NCBI GenBank assembly: GCA_003454605.1
Contig: DMKD01000279.1
Span: forward strand, 1 to 5,364
Source of the DNA: Spirochaeta sp.
GTDB lineage: Bacteria > Spirochaetota > Spirochaetia > UBA9216
Length of the DNA stretch: 5,364 nucleotides
Direction: 5' to 3'
The notes beneath the pieces were generated by a model, which did no database searches, was not told where the DNA came from, and saw only the letters and a program-made list of their open reading frames with translations. Each line of letters opens with the position of its first letter. The first letter of the stretch is position 1. The translations under genes were made by a program, and so were the position numbers. Shown one piece after another: positions 1-4,966 of the stretch.

Positions 1-1
1 A

Positions 2-259
2 GTAATCTGGTTTATAACATTGAAGTTTCTTCGGCCCTCAATAGTTGGTGGAGCAGCAATTGCTTTTCTTATGTCATTTGAGAACTTCAATACAACCCTC
101 TTTCTTGTCGGAGCAGATTCCACGCTGCCGATCAACCTCTATCAGCAGGTACGTGATGGTTCGACACCGGTTATAAACGCAATATCTTTCATTCTTATAA
201 TTTCCACCTCGATTATTGCGGTCGCCAATTTATACGTTGGTAATAAAAAAGAAAAATGA
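2..259 (+). CDS. ABC transporter permease, PotC-like, C-terminal part (5' end outside window)
   Basis: Inner-membrane permease subunit of an ABC importer, most like the PotC side of spermidine/putrescine-type systems. The visible 85 residues are in one open frame from base 2 to the TGA at 257-259; the gene begins upstream of the window, so the TTG at 20 is not its start. The stretch LKFLRPSIVGGAAIAF followed by MSFENFNTTLFLVG matches the family pattern just after the EAA loop: a basic, proline-containing turn (LRPSI), then a membrane helix, then the F-[ED]-x-F segment. A last hydrophobic helix (INAISFILIISTSIIAVANLYV) is followed by a short lysine-rich cytoplasmic tail, the normal end of these proteins. 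The stop overlaps the start of the next gene (ATGA), so both are expected in one operon. The substrate cannot be read from this fragment: polyamine is the usual family annotation, but relatives carry phosphonates or other small cations. Confidence 0.82.
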   Translation, partial: VIWFITLKFLRPSIVGGAAIAFLMSFENFNTTLFLVGADSTLPINLYQQVRDGSTPVINAISFILIISTSIIAVANLYVGNKKEK

Positions 260-1086
260 TGAAATATTTCACAATCGCACAAATTACAGACCTTCATGTG
301 GGAAGGACCATCACCTGCCCTTCGGGCGAAGTGGATCTTTTCGATCAGCTGGTAAAGACTGTAAAGCATATCAACAACTTTGATCCTCCCGTTGACCTTG
401 TAGCTGTTACCGGAGATCTTGTAAATCACGGACACCTTGAAGATTACAACAGAGTAAAAAGGGAACTGGATAAACTCAATGCCCCCTATTTCATTGTCGT
501 CGGTAATCATGATCAGAGACAGACTCTGCGCCGTGTTTTTCACGACCACCCCTATCTCGCCGGTGACGGTGAGTTTATTCAATACGCTATAGAAGATAAA
601 CCAATAAGGATAATTGCCCTTGATACTCTGGAACCCGGAACCCATTTCGGACTGCTCTGCAAAACGAGATTAGACTGGCTGAAGAACAAACTGAAGCAAC
701 AGCCTGATAGACCGACGCTGATCTTCATGCATCACCCCCCCTTCGAGACAGGAATGCCCTACCCCGACAGCTTGGGTATGCACGGTAAAAAAGAGTTTGG
801 TGAAATTATTGCAGGATGCAATCAGATTGAAGCTATTGCCAGCGGTCACACTCATCGTGACTCTGTGGTTGGCTGGAAAGGAACTATTGTTTATGTTACT
901 CCAAGTTCATCCTTCAGTTATGCCCTGGAGTTTCACGATGTTGACGATCTTACCCCCCTGATGGAACCCACGGCCTATAGATTGCTGCGCTGGGATCCTG
1001 AAGTCGGACTGGTTTCTCATTTGAATTATACAGATGATTACGAATACGGACTAAGTGAAGGTGTTCCGGAACCTCCAAAAAATTAA
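256..1086 (+). CDS. GpdQ/CpdA-type dinuclear metallophosphoesterase (class III phosphodiesterase)
   Basis: Cytoplasmic calcineurin-like phosphodiesterase of 276 residues, close to the length of glycerophosphodiesterase GpdQ (about 274) and the related Icc/CpdA and Rv0805 enzymes. All metal-binding motifs are present in order: D12-x-H14 (ITDLHVGR), G53-D54 (TGDLVNHGH), G83-N84-H85-D86 (VVGNHDQR), H159-H160 (MHHPPF) and G197-H198-T-H200 (ASGHTHRD). It should hydrolyse a phosphodiester such as a glycerophosphodiester or a cyclic nucleotide; the motifs do not separate these. There is no signal peptide. The start at 256 overlaps the permease stop; a second ATG follows at 259. No clear Shine-Dalgarno precedes it, only an A-rich run, so re-initiation after the permease is likely. 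A job on the imported substrate is inferred from the coupling. The C-terminus (after about residue 225) carries acidic and proline-rich residues and looks complete. Confidence 0.9.
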   Translation: MMKYFTIAQITDLHVGRTITCPSGEVDLFDQLVKTVKHINNFDPPVDLVAVTGDLVNHGHLEDYNRVKRELDKLNAPYFIVVGNHDQRQTLRRVFHDHPYLAGDGEFIQYAIEDKPIRIIALDTLEPGTHFGLLCKTRLDWLKNKLKQQPDRPTLIFMHHPPFETGMPYPDSLGMHGKKEFGEIIAGCNQIEAIASGHTHRDSVVGWKGTIVYVTPSSSFSYALEFHDVDDLTPLMEPTAYRLLRWDPEVGLVSHLNYTDDYEYGLSEGVPEPPKN

Positions 1087-1113
1087 AACAGTCTATAGAC
1101 TCATATCTATATT

Positions 1114-1228
1114 TCAGCCACAGGTACTGATTAGATCCTTCACAACCGGGTCATCCGATTCAATCACAAAAATATTGAGATGATCCATGGCGCGGGTCAT
1201 TCCGGTGTATATGAGGTTGCGAAGCAGC
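1114..1228 (-). pseudogene. Displaced 3' end of the UvrD-like helicase gene, with a different C-terminus
   Basis: Read on the - strand, 1227 to 1117 encodes 37 codons followed by TGA at 1116-1114. The first 31 codons (LLRNLIYTGMTRAMDHL and on to VVKD) are identical to helicase residues 675-705, including the motif VI arginine. The last six differ: LISTCG and stop, where the intact gene has LKAVYES and stop. Nothing upstream of 1228 on this strand is helicase-like and the frame meets a TGA almost at once, so the fragment cannot be translated as a helicase. The clean in-frame ending at nearly the same length suggests this was the gene's own 3' end before the segment at 1229-1925 was inserted. 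It ends 27 bases from the phosphoesterase stop, a normal convergent spacing. Confidence 0.75.
1135..1228. repeat. 94-bp direct repeat, outer copy (att-like)
   Basis: Bases 1135-1228 are identical to 1832-1925 at all 94 positions when read side by side, in the same orientation. Identity stops abruptly on both sides: G1134 against A1831, and G1229 against T1926. The repeat spans the coding sequence for helicase motif VI. Confidence 0.97.
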
Positions 1229-1295
1229 GATACTCATTTTTCGCCTTTCCCTTTTTATCCTTGATTATCGAACGTGCGGAGGGTAATATGATAGT

Positions 1296-1619
1296 ATGGA
1301 AGTCAAAGAAACCAATATTGATGATATTATAAAACGCCTCATTGATTTATACAATCCTAATGAAATTTTTCTTTATGGTTCACATGCCTGGGGAGAACCA
1401 ACTAAAGACAGTGATGTTGATTTGTGCATAGTCCTGAAAAAATCTGATAAATCCCAAGCAGACAGGATACGTGACGGTCTTCGAATTTTACAAGGGATCA
1501 GAATCCCCATTGATTTACTTGTTTTAACTGAAGATGAGATTAAAGAAAGAAAAGAACACCCATCAACTCTAATTTTTAAAATTATTAATCATGGTAAAAA
1601 ACTATATGCTGCCGCATGA
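1296..1619 (+). CDS. MntA-like minimal nucleotidyltransferase (antitoxin of a MNT-HEPN pair)
   Basis: Small 107-residue nucleotidyltransferase of the pol-beta fold. The signature G28-S29-H-A-W-G33 followed by S39-D40-V-D42 (YGSHAWGE, then DSDVDLCIVL) gives the first two metal-binding aspartates, and IPIDLLVL supplies the third at D73. The C-terminal INHGKKLYAA is the usual family ending, so the protein looks complete. In characterised MntA-HepT pairs this enzyme AMPylates the HEPN toxin and neutralises it; that role is inferred here from the family. ATG 1296 is the first start in frame, since TAA lies at 1284-1286. A good GGAGGG at 1278-1283 is 12 bases away, rather far, and a competing out-of-frame ATG at 1288 sits closer to it. 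A possible promoter (TTGATT 1261, TATGAT 1287) has a poor 20-base spacer. Its normal partner downstream is truncated. Confidence 0.85.
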   Translation: MEVKETNIDDIIKRLIDLYNPNEIFLYGSHAWGEPTKDSDVDLCIVLKKSDKSQADRIRDGLRILQGIRIPIDLLVLTEDEIKERKEHPSTLIFKIINHGKKLYAAA

Positions 1620-1800
1620 AGAATGCATAGACATTACGCCTTCGTTTAGTGATATTTTTGAAGATTGTATTTTCCTAAATCCATTTGCAACTCTATTCCG
1701 ATACCCCGAAGGTGAATTAATGCCGTCAGTTGAAGAAGTGGAGAAAGCCATTACTGCCTCTAGTCGGATAATGGAATTTGTAACTGGGAAAATAAGTTAG
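1591..1800 (+). pseudogene. HepT-like HEPN toxin, C-terminal part only
   Basis: The 69-codon frame contains a recognisable HEPN/HepT C-terminus: EECIDITPSFSDI, then EDCIFLNPFATLFRYPEG, then a final helix (VEEVEKAITASSRIMEFV). Full HepT-like proteins are about 120-140 residues and begin with a helical half carrying the catalytic R-x4-6-H motif; that half is missing and no such motif exists in this frame. HEPN similarity begins at about 1609-1615, while the codons before it are merely the out-of-frame 3' end of the nucleotidyltransferase gene (29-base overlap). The simplest reading is a deletion joining the antitoxin's 3' end to the distal part of hepT. The ATG at 1591 is therefore accidental, and ribonuclease activity is not expected. 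It ends 8 bases before the helicase stop on the opposite strand. Confidence 0.72.
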
Positions 1801-1807
1801 CACCATC

Positions 1808-3946
1808 TTATGATTCATACACCGCCTTCAAATCCTTCACAACCGGGTCATCCGATTCAATCACAAAAATATTGAGATGATCCATGGCGCGGGTCATTCC
1901 GGTGTATATGAGGTTGCGAAGCAGCTGTTCAGCCTGCTGCTTCGAGTATTTTTCAAGACGGGTCAGCTCAGGCAGATACATAAGGATGACTGGGAAATCG
2001 AGCCCCTTGCATGAGTGCAGGGTCGAGACATTAACACTGCCCCGGTTTACAAAATCGAAATCATCGGTATTAACCTGTACTGATGCAATTCCATTCTGCG
2101 CAAGCAGATCTTCAATCTCGGCAATATACCTGTTTCGGGGCGTGAGGATACAGATGTTTTCAGGGTCATAGCCAAGCTCCTGTGTAAACAGCCCTGCCCG
2201 CTGCAGCAGCTGCTTCTCAAGTTCAGCTTTTTCCTTTTTTAGATACAGCTCGCTCGGCGGGCCTTCTCGGAAAGACACGGCCTTTTGCTGCTCTTCAATC
2301 TTGTCTGCGCCTCCGCCGCGAAAAGAATCTGCTGCTGCGATAATCTGTCTAGTATTGCGAAAATTGGTTTTAAGGACCTTCGTCGTGCCGCGGATGTCTA
2401 TTCCTGCCCGCACAAATGGCGTTTGAGCCACATAGAGGCTCTGCTGAAAATCTCCCGACATTATGAGCGGTCCGCTCGTGATTGATTTTACAGCTGACAG
2501 GGCTGCGGGATTGAGGTCCTGCACCTCATCTATAAACACAGTCTGCAGAGCTTTGGCAGCTTCCTTCTTCCGGCTTCGCCCGGTGAGCTCTGCAAGCCTC
2601 ATTCGTCCATAGTTTACCGAGTATCTGCGGTTCTCAATCATATAGCTGATGTAGTCGTCCCTTATGCTCCAGATGAGCTCACGCTGCCTGCGGGTAAGAG
2701 GGCTGTTCATTCCCTCACGGGCTATCAGCTTTTCGGTGTATTCCTTTTTGGTAACAAGCCTGCCTATGAGAAAATCTTCAAGCTCGGCCGTCAGCTCCTG
2801 CGGGCTCATAAACTCAGGCTGCTCTATCCCCTCGATAAAATGCCCGGTAACGGTGAAATCATATGAATAATCTTCACCGATTGTTTTAAGGTGATCGAAT
2901 ACCAGGGTATCTACCGTTGAAAAGAGTACCGGAGGTATGTCCATTTTCATCAGCATGGCTGTAAACCGGCTGTATTTAACAAGAGTCTTTGTGTAGGTAA
3001 TGAAGATGACGGGATTTTCCTCATAGAAATCCAGCCTGCCCTGCGACAGAACCTTACGCATGGCGCCAATCAGCACAAGTGATTTTCCTGTTCCAGCTGA
3101 ACCGCTTATGAGGAAATCATGTTTAAAATTGATCTGCTCGACTATAGCCTCCTGCTCAGGCGACAGCCGGGCTATAAGGCGCTCATAATCAAGCCTGCTT
3201 CTTGTATAAACGGTAAGGCGCCCCATGTGCTCAAGATACTCGCGCAGCTGCAGATACTGCTCATTCTTCTTCAGCAGCAGGTTTATCTTCTCTTTCAGTT
3301 CATGCCTTTCAACCCTAAGCCCGTTAATCTTATCGCCTTTGCCGCCTGAACTTTTGTGTGCCGATTCTATTTCAATTTCCTTGGCGGCAAGCTCATGTTT
3401 CAGCGCTTCAAGCTGCTGCCTTAGTTCTCTGTAGTCTTCAAGCTGGGAGTTAAGGCTGCCGTTGCGCTTTTTAAGCTCTGCAAGCTGCTGCTGCAGGGTG
3501 GAGATGATGACACTCTGTTCTACGGGGCTTCCCTTCTCCTGCCAGATCTTAAGGTTTTCATTGAAAAGCTTCAGCTGACGATCTGAGTCAATACCGGCGA
3601 GGCTGCAGAAACGGAGAAACAGACTTGTGGCGGCACGGGCTTCTTCGGGAGCAATTTCAGAAAACTGATGCCGTACCATGTTAGTAAGGTGATGCTGCTT
3701 TCCAAGCCTACCAAGACTGCCGAGCCCGTCGATGAAGGTATTGCCGTATTCTTCAAGCAGCTTCTCGCGGAACTTCCAGGTTAGCTCGGGAAAGCTGAGT
3801 TCATCACCGTAGTGTTTTACTTCACGCAGGTAGTATTCGACGAAGGAATGCAGAGCGAGGATGTAGAAGCCTTCATCGGTACCTATGAGGTTGGTGAGAC
3901 GCTTGATCTTGGATTCGACTGAATCGGGCATAGAAAGATTATACAC
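1808..3946 (-). CDS. UvrD/Rep-like SF1 helicase with N-terminal helical domain and coiled coil
   Basis: A 712-residue superfamily 1A DNA helicase/translocase. Helicase motifs: Q-motif-like LSPEQ (261-265), Walker A GSAGTGKS (282-289), Walker B FIDEVQD (471-477), motif III SGDFQQS (497-503), motif IV TNFRNT (527-532), motif V STLHSCKGLDF (641-651) and motif VI YTGMTRAMDHL (681-691, R686). All look intact. The region between Walker A and B is shorter than in UvrD or Rep (about 170 residues), so the 1B/2B accessory domains are probably reduced. Residues about 10-120 form an all-helical domain unlike UvrD's own N-terminus, with R80-x4-H85 and NMVRHQF (89-95); a HEPN/DUF4145-like fold is possible. 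Residues about 143-240 are a predicted coiled coil (QQQLAELKK, LEALKHELAAKEIEIE). The longest frame starts at GTG 3946; ATG 3931 is an equally possible start, giving 707 residues, and neither has a strong Shine-Dalgarno. The final seven residues may come from inserted DNA. The cellular role is unknown; repair or defence are both possible. Confidence 0.88.
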   Translation of the reverse strand: MYNLSMPDSVESKIKRLTNLIGTDEGFYILALHSFVEYYLREVKHYGDELSFPELTWKFREKLLEEYGNTFIDGLGSLGRLGKQHHLTNMVRHQFSEIAPEEARAATSLFLRFCSLAGIDSDRQLKLFNENLKIWQEKGSPVEQSVIISTLQQQLAELKKRNGSLNSQLEDYRELRQQLEALKHELAAKEIEIESAHKSSGGKGDKINGLRVERHELKEKINLLLKKNEQYLQLREYLEHMGRLTVYTRSRLDYERLIARLSPEQEAIVEQINFKHDFLISGSAGTGKSLVLIGAMRKVLSQGRLDFYEENPVIFITYTKTLVKYSRFTAMLMKMDIPPVLFSTVDTLVFDHLKTIGEDYSYDFTVTGHFIEGIEQPEFMSPQELTAELEDFLIGRLVTKKEYTEKLIAREGMNSPLTRRQRELIWSIRDDYISYMIENRRYSVNYGRMRLAELTGRSRKKEAAKALQTVFIDEVQDLNPAALSAVKSITSGPLIMSGDFQQSLYVAQTPFVRAGIDIRGTTKVLKTNFRNTRQIIAAADSFRGGGADKIEEQQKAVSFREGPPSELYLKKEKAELEKQLLQRAGLFTQELGYDPENICILTPRNRYIAEIEDLLAQNGIASVQVNTDDFDFVNRGSVNVSTLHSCKGLDFPVILMYLPELTRLEKYSKQQAEQLLRNLIYTGMTRAMDHLNIFVIESDDPVVKDLKAVYES
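1832..1925. repeat. 94-bp direct repeat, inner copy within the helicase gene
   Basis: Identical to 1135-1228. It corresponds to the last base of helicase codon 674 and all of codons 675-705, ending seven codons before the stop. Confidence 0.97.
3937..3942 (-). promoter_or_regulatory. Possible -10 box overlapping the helicase start region
   Basis: The - strand reads GTGTATAATCTTTCTATG, so a perfect TATAAT lies six bases before ATG 3931 and inside the first codons of the longer GTG-initiated frame. If it is a real -10 box, transcription would begin near 3930 and the mRNA would be nearly leaderless at ATG 3931. No convincing -35 hexamer is visible about 17 bases further upstream, so this may be chance. 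Confidence 0.2.
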
Positions 3947-3964
3947 CCGCAGAAGCTTCCCGCG

Positions 3965-4135
3965 CTATTCGGTTTTTTTTGCAGGGGTTTGTCGGCTGCG
4001 GATCAATTCTTTAGTGCTTTCTCCCTCGAAAGACACCAGATCGTTTACGCCTTCGATTTTACCATAGAGACCCTCGTCTTCAGCAGCGTAACGTACAGAA
4101 CCAATAAAATTACTATTGATTAAAGGATTTTGCAA
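3965..4135 (-). pseudogene. HicB-like antitoxin fragment
   Basis: A short - strand frame from TTG 4135 (preceded by TAG at 4138-4136) to TAG at 3967-3965. From 4105 it encodes FIGSVRYAAEDEGLYGKI, then EGVNDLVSFEGES, then TKELIRS and a basic tail RQTPAKKTE. This matches the N-terminal core of HicB antitoxins (the IGSV-Y-AED--YGKI-G--DLV-FEG-S pattern), a partly degraded RNase-H-like domain that binds the HicA toxin. Full HicB proteins are about 100-130 residues with a C-terminal DNA-binding domain; here the homology breaks after about 45 residues, so the rest is deleted or scrambled. The N-terminal residues before FIGSV also do not look native. No HicA is recognisable upstream on this strand. 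The stop lies 18 bases before the helicase GTG on the same strand. Confidence 0.72.
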
Positions 4136-4151
4136 CTATAATTCAGTTGCA
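4131..4151. promoter_or_regulatory. Perfect 7-bp inverted repeat overlapping a TATAAT box: possible operator
   Basis: TGCAACT (4131-4137), a 7-base spacer, then AGTTGCA (4145-4151). On the + strand TATAAT lies at 4137-4142, with TTGATT at 4116-4121 as a weak -35 (15-base spacer). TTGCAA (4130) with TATGAT (4154) and an 18-base spacer is another candidate. A palindrome covering a promoter between two antitoxin remnants is what an autoregulated TA operon would have. It may be a relic. Confidence 0.35.
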
Positions 4152-4323
4152 GATATGATGATTAAGGACTACTTTGTCTGGTGTTCTATCGAAATTCATT
4201 TTATCAGCTATATTTTTATAGGTTGCTATAGTTATCCTGGAGCAACTTCCTCCTGAGTATAATCGTTTTCCTGTTTTTGTTGGCCACGAATGAAGAGCCC
4301 CACGGATAAAAGATGATGGATAA

Positions 4324-4458
4324 TTGGTGAACCAAAATGAATTGGGTGGTAACCGTACATTAATAAGCGAAATCCTGTCAGGGAAAAGGGAGATGAACCT
4401 CGGTCATATCCGCAGACTATCAGAGAAATACGGAGTCTCACCGGAAGTCTTTATATAG
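4324..4458 (+). pseudogene. HigA-type antitoxin, C-terminal fragment
   Basis: Forty-four codons between TAA 4321-4323 and TAG 4456-4458. The segment LISEILSGKREMNLGHIRRL followed by SEKYGVSPEVFI is the typical C-terminal half of HigA/Xre-type antitoxins: the recognition helix with the xVSEVLSGKR motif, then the LAE-FGVSP-xFI ending. Full HigA proteins of this type are roughly 90-140 residues, so the N-terminal part, including the first half of the helix-turn-helix, is missing. The same frame upstream has stops at 4321 and near 4290 and no HigA similarity that I can recognise. There is no adjacent HigB-like toxin frame in 4150-4320. A start codon such as TTG 4324 or GTG 4327 exists but has no ribosome site, so it is probably not expressed. 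Confidence 0.7.
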
Positions 4459-4470
4459 ACGATTCCTTAA

Positions 4471-4629
4471 ATGTATTCTGTTATGAACCGTTCTCCGTAT
4501 TCGAGCAGGAAGCGGTTCATCACCGGTTTTCATTCACGCAGCGGCATGTTGCTAAACGCTCATGAGGTTGAGTATCTTCTAATTGGCCGCTATGCCGTCG
4601 GTTACTATGGTTATCCCAGAATAGCATAA
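4471..4629 (+). pseudogene. AbiEii/DUF6036-like nucleotidyltransferase, N-terminal fragment
   Basis: A 52-codon frame from ATG 4471 to TAA 4627-4629. From the internal ATG at 4546 it encodes MLLNAHEVEYLLIGRYAVG, then YYGYPRIA and stop. This closely follows the start of the nucleotidyltransferase fold in AbiEii/DUF6036-type proteins: LLN-H-VEYLLIGGYAV-YHGYPR, normally followed directly by T-D-D-I/L-D with the catalytic aspartates. Here the frame stops just before that DxD motif, and the second glycine of the GG signature is R (IGR rather than IGG), so catalysis is impossible. Residues before 4546 (MYSVMNRSPYSS and on) are not recognisable. Best read as the 5' remnant of a decayed type IV-like TA or nucleotidyltransferase gene. 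The call rests on a short match of about 25 residues. Confidence 0.5.
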
Positions 4630-4667
4630 AGCAGCACTAAGGATTTATAGAAATTAGAGTATTTAAC

Positions 4668-4715
4668 CACGGATATAAGCTGTAGAGATGCATTGCAACA
4701 CGGATGAACACGGAT
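4668..4715. repeat. CACGGAT heptamer cluster
   Basis: CACGGAT occurs at 4668-4674, 4699-4705 and 4709-4715, and once more at 4301-4307, with a related CCACGAAT at 4284-4291. The ACACGGATGAACACGGAT wording resembles a dispersed intergenic motif that I recall from unrelated bacterial genomes; its function is unknown to me. Confidence 0.5.
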
Positions 4716-4929
4716 TCCGGCTAGAGCAAAGAAGCGGTGTTTCTGAAATGTATTTTTTGCTTAGCTTTTAAGTTTTGCTGAATCATTTCTGTATGGTTAC
4801 AGTATTAAAATATATTCAGAGGTTAATTCATCTTCAAGATTCCCATATATGACTTTTCATCTTATCTTCCTCCAGATTTTCTTATTTTAACGCTCATTTC
4901 ATTGCGTTCAAGACTGGTGTTTAAGCGTT

Positions 4930-4957
4930 TTGTGTTGTAGGGATTTCGTGTTAATAT
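4930..4957 (+). promoter_or_regulatory. Weak candidate promoter for the methyltransferase gene
   Basis: TTGTGT at 4930-4935 and TAATAT at 4952-4957 with a 16-base spacer. The -10 box ends nine bases before ATG 4967, which would give a very short or leaderless message and would fit the lack of a ribosome site. AT-rich sequence makes chance matches easy. Confidence 0.22.
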
Positions 4958-4966
4958 TCAGTAAAT

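Larger units (their letters stand above)
1229..1925. mobile_element. Candidate 697-bp inserted unit bounded by 94-bp direct repeats, carrying a MNT-HEPN module
   Basis: The distance between the two repeat copies is 697 bp. One copy inside the helicase gene and one outside, each followed by a different in-frame C-terminus, is the pattern left when an element integrates site-specifically in the 3' end of a gene and restores the reading frame. The cargo is a MntA-like nucleotidyltransferase and a truncated HepT-like gene, visibly more AT-rich than the helicase. No integrase, transposase or terminal inverted repeat is visible, so it would have to be mobilised in trans, be a deletion remnant of a larger island, or have arisen by ordinary recombination with a related helicase gene. 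Exact boundaries cannot be placed within the repeat: any crossover point there gives the same unit length. Confidence 0.4.
4630..4966. other. Gene-poor AT-rich stretch before the methyltransferase gene
   Basis: No frame longer than a few tens of codons with recognisable content was seen on either strand. It contains three CACGGAT heptamers (4668, 4699, 4709). On the - strand a 12-codon frame at 4897-4862 reads MSVKIRKSGGR and stop, similar to the first residues of AbrB/MazE-fold antitoxins. A good GGAGG (4873-4869) precedes an 8-codon frame (4860-4834). A short inverted repeat, AACGC at 4889-4893 and GCGTT at 4904-4908, has a 10-base loop. Together with 3947-4629 this makes about 1 kb without an intact gene. 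Confidence 0.5.

Noticed and set aside
142..645. A 167-codon open frame on the - strand.
   Set aside because: It lies opposite the permease and phosphoesterase genes, which have clear family motifs. Its translation has no recognisable content.
1090..1101. The 12-bp palindrome AGTCTATAGACT just after the phosphoesterase stop, as a terminator.
   Set aside because: It is AT-rich, has no loop and is not followed by a T-run, so it does not look like an intrinsic terminator.
4155..4256. A 33-codon + strand frame starting MMIKDYF just downstream of the candidate operator.
   Set aside because: There is no ribosome site and no resemblance to HigB, HicA or another toxin that I know. The composition looks like random AT-rich sequence.
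4143..4290. A - strand frame ending TYKNIADKMNFDRTPDK then VVLNHHICN.
   Set aside because: It looks protein-like in composition, but no start, ribosome site or family could be assigned. It could be another gene remnant, too weak to list as a feature.
4232..4441. A 69-codon - strand frame opposite the HigA fragment.
   Set aside because: It is the complement of a better-supported + strand fragment and has no recognisable domain.
4480..4625. Inverted repeats (GAACCG/CGGTTC and CGGCAT/ATGCCG) suggesting an integron attC site near the TA fragments.
   Set aside because: One GTTGAGT fits the GTTRRRY core at 4567, but no matching RYYYAAC partner or proper R'/L' spacing was found, and no integrase is present.
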